A DNA stretch of 38,978 nt. It comes from Gemmatimonadales bacterium (GTDB lineage Bacteria; Gemmatimonadota; Gemmatimonadetes; Gemmatimonadales; GWC2-71-9). Made by a program: the position numbers and the translations under genes. Where the stretch lies: positions 1-38,978 of the forward strand of contig JACDBX010000097.1 in assembly GCA_013694695.1 (NCBI GenBank), read 5' to 3'. The notes below the pieces were generated by a model, which saw only the letters and a list, made by a program, of their open reading frames with translations, made no database searches and was not told the DNA's origin. How positions within the stretch are numbered: position 1 is the first letter of the stretch; every line of letters starts with the position of its first letter. Positions 1-8,083 of the stretch are shown piece after piece.

Positions 1-2189
1 GGCGCGAGCTGTCGACACTGCCCGACAACCAGGTATTCGGCCTCGGCGACGCCGACAACTTCTGGCAGATGGGCGACACGGGTCCGTGCGGTCCGTCGTC
101 CGAGATCTTCGTCGACCTGGAGTGGCAACCCGGGATGCCGCCGGCCACGCTGTCACGGGCTGAGTTCGAGGCGGCGACCGAGGCGGGCCGTTTCCTGGAG
201 ATCTGGAACCTGGTCTTCATGCAGTTCGATCGATCGGCGGACGGCACCCTGACCCCGTTGCCGAAGCCAAGCGTGGACACCGGCGCCGGACTCGAACGGA
301 TCACCGCGGTGATGCAGGGCAGGGACGACAACTTCCACACCGACCTCTTCATGCCGTTGATCGAGGGTGTGGAGCGCGTCGTCGACGCACCGTATCCGGG
401 CGGTCCAGCCGGAACCGGTATCTCGTACCGTGTGCTCGCCGACCACGCCCGGGCCGTTGCGTTCCTCCTGATCGACGGTGTCTACCCGAGCAACGAGGGG
501 CGCGGCTTCGTGCTTCGCCGTATCCTGCGCCGCGCGGTGCGGCACGCGTGGCTCCTCGGCCGGCGCGATCCCACCCTGGTCGAGCTGGTACCGACCGTGG
601 TCGAGCTGATGGGCGAGGCCTACCCCCAGCTTGTCGAGAAGCAGGAGTACATCACGGGGATCGTGCGCCGCGAGGAGGAGCGATTCCTCGACACCATTGG
701 CGCCGGCCTCACCCGCCTCGACGCGATCTTCGCCGAGGGGATGACGACTATCAGTGGCGAGGAGTCATTCCAGCTCTTCGACACCTTCGGCTTCCCGATC
801 GACCTCACCGAACTGATCGCCGCCGAGCACGGCGTTGCCGTCGACATCGCCGGCTTCGATCGCGCGATGACCGCACAGCGCGAGCGCAGCCGCGCGGCGC
901 GCCACCGCGCCGGCGACGACACGAGTGGCGTGAGTGTTCACGTGGCGGGATCAGCCCACGACACCAGCCGCTTCATCGGCTACACCGACCTCGATGCCGA
1001 GACGGCCGTGCTCGGCGCCGACGTCGAGCACGGCGTGCTCGTGCTGCGCGACTCGCCATTTTACGCCATGTCGGGCGGACAGGTGGCGGACACCGGCGTG
1101 GTACGCGGTGACGACTGGGAGTTCGACGTCACCGACGTGATGAAGGATTCCGCGACCGGCCAGCGACTGGTGGGGCACTTCCGCGGTGAGGGCGCCCCAT
1201 GGGGTACGGTGACGGCGTCGGTCAATGCGGTGCGACGGAATGACATCGCTCGGAACCACTCGGCGACGCACCTCGCGCACCTCGCATTGCGCCGTGCACT
1301 CGGCGACCATGTCAGGCAGCAGGGTTCGCTGGTGGAGCCCGGCCGCCTGCGATTCGACTTTTCGCATCACGGCCCGGTCGAGGCGATGCAGCTCGCCGAG
1401 ATCGAGGATGCGATCAACGCCCTCGTTCTCGCCAATGATGCCGTCGATACCGAGGAGATGGCGTACCCCGATGCGCTCGCGCGTGGCGCGATGGCGTTCT
1501 TCGCCGACAAGTACGGCGACCTGGTGCGGGTCGTGAGTATTGGCAATTCGATCGAGCTCTGCGGCGGCACGCATGTGCGCACCGCAGGTGAGGTGGGCCT
1601 CTTCCGGTTCACCGCACAGGGCGGAGTGGCGGCCGGCGTTCGGCGGGTCGAGGCGGTGACTGGTCGAGGTGCCCTCGATTCCGTGCGTGCGGTCGAGGCC
1701 CGACTTGCTGCACTCGGATCGCTCCTCAAGACGCAGCCGGAGCATCTCGAGCGCCGGATCGACGCGCTGCTCGCCGAACGGGATAGGCTCGAGGCGCGGC
1801 TGCAGGAGGCACTGCGTGGTGGCGCCACGGGGGAGGCGACCGATCACCAGCTTGGCGACGTCATGCTGCGCGTGGCCAGCACCGTCGCCGAGGATCGCGG
1901 TGAACTCGGCAAGGTCGCCGACGAGTTCATCCAGTCGGCTGCGGGCGATGCGATCCTGGTGCTTTTCAGCCGAGCGGTCCCCACCGCACTCACGGTTGCC
2001 GTTACGCCTTCCCTCGCGGCACGCGGGCGTGACGCCAACCGGCTGATGAAACTTCTCGCCGAGCGCTGGAATGGTCGTGGTGGCGGCAAGCCGGGCTTCG
2101 CCAGTGGTTCGCTGGCCGTTGCGAGCATCGAGGAAACGGTCGTTCCCGTGCTGCCCGCGGTGGTGCAGGAATGGCTGCAGGCACCATGA
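1..2189 (+). CDS. alaS: Alanine--tRNA ligase, 3' part (5' end outside window)
   Basis: Cytoplasmic enzyme that charges tRNA-Ala with alanine and hydrolyses mischarged Ser/Gly-tRNA-Ala. The frame is open from base 3 with no start, so the N-terminus lies upstream. The visible part begins in the catalytic domain (DNFWQMGDTGPCGPSSE, class II core), passes through the tRNA-recognition helices (NEGRGFVLRRILRRAVRH), and reaches the editing domain with zinc ligands in SATHLAHLALRR and ELCGGTHV. It ends in a DHHA1-type C-terminal domain rich in glycine. About 728 residues are visible against a usual length near 875, so roughly 150 are missing. The stop overlaps the next ATG as ATGA. The identity is certain from motifs and length. 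Confidence 0.97.
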   Translation, partial: RELSTLPDNQVFGLGDADNFWQMGDTGPCGPSSEIFVDLEWQPGMPPATLSRAEFEAATEAGRFLEIWNLVFMQFDRSADGTLTPLPKPSVDTGAGLERITAVMQGRDDNFHTDLFMPLIEGVERVVDAPYPGGPAGTGISYRVLADHARAVAFLLIDGVYPSNEGRGFVLRRILRRAVRHAWLLGRRDPTLVELVPTVVELMGEAYPQLVEKQEYITGIVRREEERFLDTIGAGLTRLDAIFAEGMTTISGEESFQLFDTFGFPIDLTELIAAEHGVAVDIAGFDRAMTAQRERSRAARHRAGDDTSGVSVHVAGSAHDTSRFIGYTDLDAETAVLGADVEHGVLVLRDSPFYAMSGGQVADTGVVRGDDWEFDVTDVMKDSATGQRLVGHFRGEGAPWGTVTASVNAVRRNDIARNHSATHLAHLALRRALGDHVRQQGSLVEPGRLRFDFSHHGPVEAMQLAEIEDAINALVLANDAVDTEEMAYPDALARGAMAFFADKYGDLVRVVSIGNSIELCGGTHVRTAGEVGLFRFTAQGGVAAGVRRVEAVTGRGALDSVRAVEARLAALGSLLKTQPEHLERRIDALLAERDRLEARLQEALRGGATGEATDHQLGDVMLRVASTVAEDRGELGKVADEFIQSAAGDAILVLFSRAVPTALTVAVTPSLAARGRDANRLMKLLAERWNGRGGGKPGFASGSLAVASIEETVVPVLPAVVQEWLQAP

Positions 2190-2473
2190 CCGACGATGCA
2201 TGGTTTGCACAACGCACCGACGGCGCACCGGCGCGGTTGCGCGAGCGCGCCGCCCGGTATTTCAACGCCACCACCCACGCCGCGTTGCCGCGCCGCCTCG
2301 CGATTGCGGGCAACGCGGCGCTCGCCACCGCCGCCGGCGCGTCCTCGCGCGAGGCGGCGCTGGACCTCCTCGCAGCCGATGCGCTGATCACGCTGGCGCT
2401 GCTCGCCGCCGCAGAGCGCAACCCGGCCTCCCTGGCCGATGAGGCACGTGCACTGCGCGAGGTGGCTGCGTGA
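2186..2473 (+). CDS. Small helical protein of unknown function (95 aa)
   Basis: I do not recognise this family. The ATG at 2186 overlaps the alaS stop as ATGA, and the TGA overlaps the GTG of the next gene as GTGA, so it looks translationally coupled on both sides and is likely real. An in-frame ATG at 2171 would add five residues; I prefer 2186 because of the 4-base overlap. The protein is Ala/Arg/Leu-rich with no cysteine, no signal peptide and no clear membrane segment. The alanine- and leucine-rich middle and end (LLAADALITLALLAAAERN) should form amphipathic helices. Its place between a tRNA synthetase and a PHP phosphatase does not define a role. Confidence 0.7.
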   Translation: MTDDAWFAQRTDGAPARLRERAARYFNATTHAALPRRLAIAGNAALATAAGASSREAALDLLAADALITLALLAAAERNPASLADEARALREVAA

Positions 2474-3225
2474 TCGACCTGCATTCGCACCTCCTGCCGG
2501 GGGTCGACGATGGCTCGAAGTCGGTGCGGCAATCCGCTCGCGTCCTCCGGCACTTTGCCGATCGCGGCGTGACCCACGTGGCCTGCACGCCGCACCTGCT
2601 CGCCTCCCAGGTGCCGGCGGGGTTTCCGCCGGCGTACCAGCAGGCGTGGGACGCGCTGCAGCCGGCCTGCCCCGCGGAGATCACGCTGCACCGCGGCGTG
2701 GAGTTGATGCTTGACCGCCCCGTGCCCGATGAGGTCGCGGAGCGACGCCTGACCATCGCGGGGTCACGATACCTGCTGGTCGAGTTCGCGCGGCTCGTGC
2801 CCGCGGAGATCGTCGCCCGTGCGCTCAGCGATGTCACGGATCATGGCCTCATCCCGGTGCTGGCGCATCCCGAACGCTATTCGTCGTGCAGCGTCGACAC
2901 GGTCCGGTCGTGGCGCGAGCTGGGCACCATCATGCAGGTCGATGCGACCACGCTCACGGCGGAGAGCACCCGGGGTGAGCGCGCGCGCGACCTGGTGCGC
3001 GGGGGACTGGCAGACATCCTCGCCGGCGACAACCACGGCGATGAACGATGCATCGCAACGGCGCTCGACTGGCTCACCGAGCAGGACGGTGGCGACCAGG
3101 CAGTGATGTTGCTCGACACCAACCCTCGTGCGATCATCGAGGACCGGACACTCTACGAGGTTGATCCGCTGCCGATGGCGCGTTCGATCTGGCGACGGAT
3201 GCGCAACATGCTGGGGAACGAATGA
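2470..3225 (+). CDS. PHP-family protein-tyrosine phosphatase (CpsB/YwqE/Wzb-like)
   Basis: Metal-dependent phosphatase of the PHP superfamily. In Gram-positive homologues (CpsB, YwqE) it dephosphorylates the BY-kinase that controls capsule polymer export. Metal-binding motifs are all visible: DLHSHLLPGVDDG (residues 3-15), CTPH (39-42), GVELM around Glu78, AHPER (132-136) and GDNHGDE (186-192). Its 251 aa is the usual family size (about 250). The GTG start at 2470 overlaps the previous stop as GTGA, and the stop overlaps the gmhA ATG as ATGA. Sugar and envelope genes nearby fit a role in polysaccharide control, but no tyrosine kinase gene is present in the window. A phosphoesterase acting on another substrate is possible. 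Confidence 0.85.
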   Translation: MIDLHSHLLPGVDDGSKSVRQSARVLRHFADRGVTHVACTPHLLASQVPAGFPPAYQQAWDALQPACPAEITLHRGVELMLDRPVPDEVAERRLTIAGSRYLLVEFARLVPAEIVARALSDVTDHGLIPVLAHPERYSSCSVDTVRSWRELGTIMQVDATTLTAESTRGERARDLVRGGLADILAGDNHGDERCIATALDWLTEQDGGDQAVMLLDTNPRAIIEDRTLYEVDPLPMARSIWRRMRNMLGNE

Positions 3226-3797
3226 GCGACATCGAACGGATCGCCGCCGGCCTGCGCGGGCTCGCCCGTGACGCGGGGGATGCGGCCGGTCGCGTGGACG
3301 GGCTCGCTCCCGTGGTGGCGGTGATGCGCCGCACCCTGCAGCAGGGCGGGACATTGTTTTTTGCCGGCAACGGCGGCTCCGCGGCGGATGCGCAGCACAT
3401 CGCCACCGAGTATGTCGTGCGCTTTCACGCCACCCAGCGTCGCGCGCTCCGCGCCATCGCGCTCACCACTGACACGTCGCTGCTCACCGCGGCCGCCAAC
3501 GATCTCGGCTTTGCAGAGGTGTTCGCCCGGCAGGTCGAGGCGCTGGCCCGGGCCGGCGACACGCTGGTGCTGCACAGCACGTCGGGCAACAGCAACAACC
3601 TCGTGCGCGCGGCGCAGCGGGCACGGACGATGGGCGTGACGGTGGTGGCGCTATTGGGCGGCGACGGCGGTGAGCTGGCCGGGTGCGTCGACCACGCGTT
3701 CGTGGTCACCGGGAACGGAACGGCGCGGGTGCAGGAGCTGCAACTCGCCATCCAGCACCAGATCGCCGACATCCTGACGGCAGAGTTCGGCAGGTGA
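3222..3797 (+). CDS. gmhA: SIS-domain phosphoheptose isomerase (GmhA-like)
   Basis: GmhA converts sedoheptulose 7-phosphate to D-glycero-D-manno-heptose 7-phosphate, the first step of ADP-heptose synthesis for LPS. The 191-aa protein is one SIS domain. It has the sugar-phosphate loop AGNGGSAADAQH (48-59), His59 and Glu63 in the position of the GmhA metal and catalytic residues, STSGNSNN (119-126), and a C-terminal helix with Gln171 and His179 spaced like the E. coli Gln/His zinc ligands. The start overlaps the previous stop (ATGA). The matching heptose kinase lies about 10 kb away at 13135-14139 on the other strand, which supports the heptose assignment. Close relatives (DiaA and other SIS isomerases) look similar, so substrate is inferred. 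Confidence 0.82.
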   Translation: MSDIERIAAGLRGLARDAGDAAGRVDGLAPVVAVMRRTLQQGGTLFFAGNGGSAADAQHIATEYVVRFHATQRRALRAIALTTDTSLLTAAANDLGFAEVFARQVEALARAGDTLVLHSTSGNSNNLVRAAQRARTMGVTVVALLGGDGGELAGCVDHAFVVTGNGTARVQELQLAIQHQIADILTAEFGR

Positions 3798-4546
3798 TCT
3801 CGCTCGCGGGCAAGCGCGTCCTGGTCACCGGCGGCTCGCGCGGCATCGGGCGGGCCGTCGCGTTGCTCTGTGCGCGGGCAGGCGCGGATGTCGGCGTGAC
3901 CTATCACACCCGGCGCGCGGATGCAGAGGTCGTGGCCCGCGAGATCCGGACCATGGGCCGCCGGGCGTATGTTGGCGGGGGCGACCTCTCGGACGCCAAC
4001 CGAGTTCACCAGCTCTTCGCCGAGGTGAAGGCGGCATTCGGTGGCCTCGACGGTTTCGTGGCCAACCACGGGGTGTGGCCGGTCGCCGAGACGCCGCTCA
4101 CATCGATGGCCCCGGAGCGGTGGCGGCAGACAATGCGCGTCAACCTCGACGGCATTTTCCACACGACGCGTGCCGCTCTCGGACTGATGGAGGCCGGTGG
4201 CAGGGTCGTCATGATCGGCAGCACGGCGGGCCAGCGTGGCGAGGCCTTTCACGCTGACTATGCAGCGACCAAGGGAGCGATCGGGGCTCTCGCGAAGAGC
4301 CTCGCGATCGAGTGCGCACCGCACATCACCGTCAACTGCGTGGCGCCCGGATGGGTCGACACCGAAATGTCAGCCGCTGCCTTCGAGGGCACCGAGCGTG
4401 CGCGGGTCGCATCGACGATCCCGCTGCAGCGGATCGCGACGGCGGAGGATATCGCCGGGCCGGTGCTCTTCCTGCTCTCCGATCTCGCCCGTCACGTGAC
4501 CGGCGAGATCCTCAACGTGAATGGCGGGAGCGTGCTGTGCGGATGA
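3794..4546 (+). CDS. Short-chain dehydrogenase/reductase (FabG-like SDR)
   Basis: NAD(P)-dependent oxidoreductase of the classical SDR family, 250 aa. Visible motifs are the Rossmann TGGSRGIG (12-19), NHG in place of the usual NAG (91-93), Asn117, and the catalytic Ser143, Tyr156 and Lys160 (DYAATKGAIGALAKSLAIE). The C-terminal GWVDTEM and NVNGGSVLCG match FabG-type enzymes. The GTG start at 3794 overlaps the gmhA stop as GTGA and gives a normal N-terminus (ISLAGKRVLVTGG); a longer frame reaching back into gmhA reads as the shadow of gmhA. The substrate is unknown: the coupling to a GmhA-like gene suggests a sugar or fatty-acyl role, and the housekeeping 3-oxoacyl-ACP reductase is also possible. 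Confidence 0.85.
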   Translation: MISLAGKRVLVTGGSRGIGRAVALLCARAGADVGVTYHTRRADAEVVAREIRTMGRRAYVGGGDLSDANRVHQLFAEVKAAFGGLDGFVANHGVWPVAETPLTSMAPERWRQTMRVNLDGIFHTTRAALGLMEAGGRVVMIGSTAGQRGEAFHADYAATKGAIGALAKSLAIECAPHITVNCVAPGWVDTEMSAAAFEGTERARVASTIPLQRIATAEDIAGPVLFLLSDLARHVTGEILNVNGGSVLCG

Positions 4547-4564
4547 CGAGGACGGAGCGGACGC

Positions 4565-5746
4565 TTGGGCGCTGACCTCGGCCGGCGCACCATGGAGGTT
4601 CCACCGCCCGTGCTCGACATCCTGCGACAACTTGAGGGTGCGGGGCACGAGACGTGGTGTGTCGGCGGCGCGGTGCGCGACGCCCTGCTGGGCAACCCGC
4701 AGCAGGACGTCGACCTTGCCACGGCGGCGCTGCCTGCGGAGGTGCGCCGCCTCTTTCGTCGCACGGTGCCCGTGGGGATCGAGCATGGCACGGTGGGCGT
4801 GCTCGACGAGGAGGGCGTCCTCCACGAAGTCACGACATTTCGCCGCGATGTGACCACCGATGGACGGCACGCGGTGGTCGCCTTTGGTGTTTCGCTTGAC
4901 GACGATCTCGCGCGGCGCGACTTCACGATCAACGCCATCGCATACCACCCGATCCGCGAGGCCTTCAAGGATCCGTTCGACGGTCGCGGCGACCTCGCCC
5001 GCCGCTTGGTCCGCGCGGTGGGGCACCCGTTGGACCGGTTTCGTGAGGACCGACTCCGGATCTTTCGCGCGCTCCGCTTCGCGGCACGGTTCGATTTCGA
5101 GATCGATGCCGATACCTTCGCGGCGGCGCGGAGCGAGGCTGCCGCGACCGACCACCTCTCGGCTGAACGGGTGCGCGAGGAATGGGTGAAGGGCATCGCC
5201 ACCGCCGCGGAGCCGGCGGCTCTGGCGGCGCTGTGGGATGGTGCGGGTGTGGCGGCTGTGTGGCTTGCGGCGACGGAGGTGCAGCCACTCACCGTCCTCC
5301 CCCGTGATCCCGTGCTCGCTCTCGCCGCGTGGCGACGGCCGGTGGAGCCGATCCTGCGGCGCCTGCGCATGAGCGGAGCGGAAATCACGCGCGGGCGGCT
5401 GATCGACCGCGGGCCGGCGGCGCCACCGTCGGCGGGATCGCGCGACGTGCGGCGGTGGCTGGCGGCGATCGAGCCGGCAGCGGACGACCTGATGCAGCTC
5501 GCTGAACTGGCCGGTGAGGGGAAGGACTGGCGCGCCGAGGTCGACGCGGTTCGTTCGCGCGGGGACGCCACCTCGCGCGGCGCGCTGGCCGTCACCGGCG
5601 ACGGCTTGGTGCAGGCCGGACTCGCCACACCGGGCCCGCGTCTGGGCCGCGTCCTTGCCCGGTTGCTCGATCACGTGCTCGATCACCCCGGGGAGAACAC
5701 GCCAGCCGATCTCCTGCGGATCGCAGCGACGGTCACCGACGACTGA
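4565..5746 (+). CDS. cca: CCA tRNA nucleotidyltransferase (class II polymerase-beta fold)
   Basis: Adds CCA (or A only, where two enzymes share the task) to tRNA 3' ends. Motifs are GGAVRDALLG (34-43), the catalytic DVD (Asp48, Asp50), RRDFTINAIAY (117-127), DPFDGRGDLARRLVRAVG and REDRLRIFRALRFAARF (160-176), all typical of class II enzymes. There is no C-terminal HD domain, unlike E. coli Cca. I chose the TTG at 4565 because GGAG at 4554-4557 sits 7 nt before it; the ATG at 4592 lacks a Shine-Dalgarno sequence but is a possible shorter start. The gene follows the SDR by 18 nt. Both tRNAs in this window lack an encoded CCA, so this activity is needed here. Confidence 0.92.
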   Translation: MGADLGRRTMEVPPPVLDILRQLEGAGHETWCVGGAVRDALLGNPQQDVDLATAALPAEVRRLFRRTVPVGIEHGTVGVLDEEGVLHEVTTFRRDVTTDGRHAVVAFGVSLDDDLARRDFTINAIAYHPIREAFKDPFDGRGDLARRLVRAVGHPLDRFREDRLRIFRALRFAARFDFEIDADTFAAARSEAAATDHLSAERVREEWVKGIATAAEPAALAALWDGAGVAAVWLAATEVQPLTVLPRDPVLALAAWRRPVEPILRRLRMSGAEITRGRLIDRGPAAPPSAGSRDVRRWLAAIEPAADDLMQLAELAGEGKDWRAEVDAVRSRGDATSRGALAVTGDGLVQAGLATPGPRLGRVLARLLDHVLDHPGENTPADLLRIAATVTDD

Positions 5747-5837
5747 TCGCGCCGTGCGCGGTGTGCCAACGGCGCCCCGCAGCCGTCTCATCGTTGCAGT
5801 GAGGTGGACCTGAGTTCCTCGCCCGATGGAGGGGGCC

Positions 5838-6725
5838 GTGAAGCAGTGCCCGCAGTGCAGCCGCACCTATCCCGACTCCACGCAGTTCTGTGGCACGGAC
5901 GGATCGCGCCTCGTGGCCGGGCCGCCCGACGCCGCCGACGACTCGCGCTGGAAGCCCCAGCCACCGGGTGAGCGCGTGATTCCACCATCGTCATCACCGC
6001 CACTCCCACCGCCACCGCCGCCAGATCCGGTCATCGTATCGGCGGAGGCGCCCGTGGTGGACTCCGGTGCGGTCACCCCACCGTTCCGGCCATCGCGCGG
6101 GAAGCGCCGCGAGACACGGTCCGGCCCGATTGCGCTGATCGCTGGCCTGGTGATCGTGATCGGCGGACTGTGGTGGTTCTGGGCGCATCCGAATGTGGAG
6201 CTGGTGAACCGGCTCGCGACCACTGCGACGGTGACGCTGCCATCAGGTGACATCGTCGCGCTCGCTCCCGGGGCGCATCATTCGGTGCGACTCAACCGCC
6301 GCGAGCGTGCCATGCGATGGCAGGTCTCCCCTGATCGCAGCGTGACGCCCTCCGCGGCCGCCATCGACCGCACCTCCCGGATCGCATTCCCGTCGCTGCC
6401 GCTGGGTCGGGCCCGGGTCGAGCTCGTGGCCGACGCGGGTCGCGATCGATTCCTGGCACCGCTGATCACCAACCGCACCTCGGGCGACCTCTGCATCCTC
6501 GTCAATCGCGTCGAGCGCCCGACCGGGCCGCGATGTGATGCGCGCGTGCCACCCGGCAGCCGGGATGTGTTCATCGGCTATTACCCGCTGGGTTCGAACT
6601 CGTCGGTTCGCGCGCTGCGCCAGGACGGTGCGGGGGCGACGTACCCGCAGGTCGCGGGACAGGTGCGCCAAGGGTCCGGTGCGGTGCCGCTGTTGTTCGC
6701 TGACCGGGACTTCGGCGTTCGGTGA
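5838..6725 (+). CDS. Zinc-ribbon, proline-rich, single-pass membrane protein of unknown function
   Basis: The role is unknown. The N-terminus is a small zinc-ribbon-like motif, CPQC (Cys4, Cys7) and FCGTDGSRL (Cys18), in which the fourth ligand is Asp, as in many C-x2-C...C-x2-D ribbons. A low-complexity proline-rich linker follows (about 50-66), then one hydrophobic helix (about 97-115, IALIAGLVIVIGGLWWFW). A C-terminal domain of about 180 residues has alternating hydrophobic residues and is likely beta-rich. No cleavable signal peptide is seen, so the ribbon should be cytoplasmic and the large domain extracytoplasmic. I prefer GTG 5838, which follows a GGAGGGGG run by 2 nt; ATG 5826 adds four residues. 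The stop overlaps the rarA GTG (GTGA). Confidence 0.72.
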   Translation: MKQCPQCSRTYPDSTQFCGTDGSRLVAGPPDAADDSRWKPQPPGERVIPPSSSPPLPPPPPPDPVIVSAEAPVVDSGAVTPPFRPSRGKRRETRSGPIALIAGLVIVIGGLWWFWAHPNVELVNRLATTATVTLPSGDIVALAPGAHHSVRLNRRERAMRWQVSPDRSVTPSAAAIDRTSRIAFPSLPLGRARVELVADAGRDRFLAPLITNRTSGDLCILVNRVERPTGPRCDARVPPGSRDVFIGYYPLGSNSSVRALRQDGAGATYPQVAGQVRQGSGAVPLLFADRDFGVR

Positions 6726-8026
6726 GCAGCAGCGAGCCCTCGCTGTTCGCCCTGCCGGAACCGCTCGCAGCACGACTCCGTCCGCGAACGCTCGACGAGG
6801 TGGTCGGGCAGGCACACCTCCTCGTGCAGGGGAAGCCCCTGGGTGACGCCATCCGCCGCGGCGACGTCGGCAGCATCATCCTCTGGGGCCCTCCCGGCAC
6901 GGGAAAGACCACACTGGCGAGGGTGGTGGCCGCCCACACCGCTCGTGCGTTCGTGCCGTTCAGCGCGGTGTCCGAAGGGGTGCCGCGGGTGCGAGAGATC
7001 CTCAGGGAGGCGGAGGACCGGCAGCGCCTGGGGCGGGGCACCATCCTCTTCTGCGACGAGATCCATCGCTTCAATCGGGCGCAACAGGACGCGTTTCTTC
7101 CCGCGGTGGAGCAGGGACTCGTCACACTCATCGGTGCCACGACGGAGAACCCATCGTTCGAACTGAACAGCGCGCTGCTGTCGCGGGCGCGAGTCTGGGT
7201 GCTCCAGCCGCTCGCACCCGGCGACCTCCGCCGGCTGATCGATCGCGCGCTCGCCGATGCAGACCGCGGTCTCGGCACGATGCACCTTGCCATGGCTGAC
7301 GACGCGCGCGACGCCCTCGCCGCGTCAAGCGACGGCGACGCTCGGCGGGCGCTCTCGGTGCTGGAGGCCGCCGCGCAGCATGTCGGCCCCGGCGGCATCG
7401 TCACGCGGGAACTGGCGCTTGAAACGCTTGCGCAGCGCCTCGCCGTTTTCGACAAGAACCGTGAGGCCCATTACGACCTCATCTCCGCACTGCACAAGGC
7501 CGTTCGCGGGAGTGATCCGCACGGTTCCCTCTACTGGCTTGCCCGCATCCTCCAGGGCGGAGAGGATCCGATGTTTGTCGCACGGCGCGTGGTGCGCATG
7601 GCGAGCGAGGACATCGGCCTGGCCGATCCCGAGGCGCTCCGTGTGGCCATCGCCGCGCGCGACGCCTTCCATTTTCTCGGATCACCTGAGGGCGAGCTCG
7701 CCATCGCGGAGGCCGTGGTCTATCTCGCGACCGCTCCGAAGTCGAATCGCGTATATCTCGCGTGGAAGGCCGCGAGCGCGGCAGCCGCGGAGACCCCCGC
7801 CGCCGCAGTGCCTCTGCCGATCCGCAATGCGCCGACAGCCCTGATGAAGGATCTGGGTTATGGGGCGGGATACCGAAACGCGCACGATGAGGCATCGGGG
7901 TACGTTGCGCAGCAGTACCTTCCCGATGAATTGCAGGGAGCCGTGTTCTACGAACCGGGTGTGTTCGGCCACGAGCGCCGGATAGCGGAACGTCTCGGAT
8001 GGTGGGCCGAGCACGGCACCCCATGA
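6722..8026 (+). CDS. rarA: Replication-associated recombination protein A (RarA/MgsA AAA+ ATPase)
   Basis: AAA+ ATPase of the clamp-loader/RuvB-like group that acts at stalled replication forks with SSB. Its 434 aa match the usual length (about 440). Visible are the N-terminal PLAARLRPRTLDEVVGQAHLL, Walker A GPPGTGKT (56-63), Walker B ILFCDE (108-113) followed by IHRFNRAQQDAFLP, and the ATTENPSFELNSALLSRARV segment (sensor 1 and arginine finger). The MgsA C-terminal tetramerisation domain follows, with HYDLISALHKAVRGSDP and GYGAGYRNAHDE. GTG 6722 overlaps the preceding stop as GTGA. The identity is firm. Confidence 0.96.
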   Translation: MSSSEPSLFALPEPLAARLRPRTLDEVVGQAHLLVQGKPLGDAIRRGDVGSIILWGPPGTGKTTLARVVAAHTARAFVPFSAVSEGVPRVREILREAEDRQRLGRGTILFCDEIHRFNRAQQDAFLPAVEQGLVTLIGATTENPSFELNSALLSRARVWVLQPLAPGDLRRLIDRALADADRGLGTMHLAMADDARDALAASSDGDARRALSVLEAAAQHVGPGGIVTRELALETLAQRLAVFDKNREAHYDLISALHKAVRGSDPHGSLYWLARILQGGEDPMFVARRVVRMASEDIGLADPEALRVAIAARDAFHFLGSPEGELAIAEAVVYLATAPKSNRVYLAWKAASAAAAETPAAAVPLPIRNAPTALMKDLGYGAGYRNAHDEASGYVAQQYLPDELQGAVFYEPGVFGHERRIAERLGWWAEHGTP

Positions 8027-8070
8027 TTGTCACGTGACGCGCCGCTGGTCGCGCATTCCCACCACTGAGA

Positions 8071-8079
8071 GGGAGAGGG
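8071..8079 (+). promoter_or_regulatory. Shine-Dalgarno sequence of hflX (decides an ATT start)
   Basis: GGGAGAGGG at 8071-8079 is a strong purine-rich ribosome-binding site. The last G is 4 nt, and the GGAG part 8 nt, before ATT 8084. The first standard start in this frame is GTG 8123, more than 40 nt away and without its own Shine-Dalgarno sequence. Confidence 0.55.
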
Positions 8080-8083
8080 CAAC

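Noticed and set aside
951-2228. Minus-strand frame opposite alaS
   Set aside because: No recognisable motif; shadow of alaS codons.
4370-5866. 498-aa minus-strand frame opposite cca
   Set aside because: Arg/His-rich composition typical of antisense GC-rich DNA, no domain.
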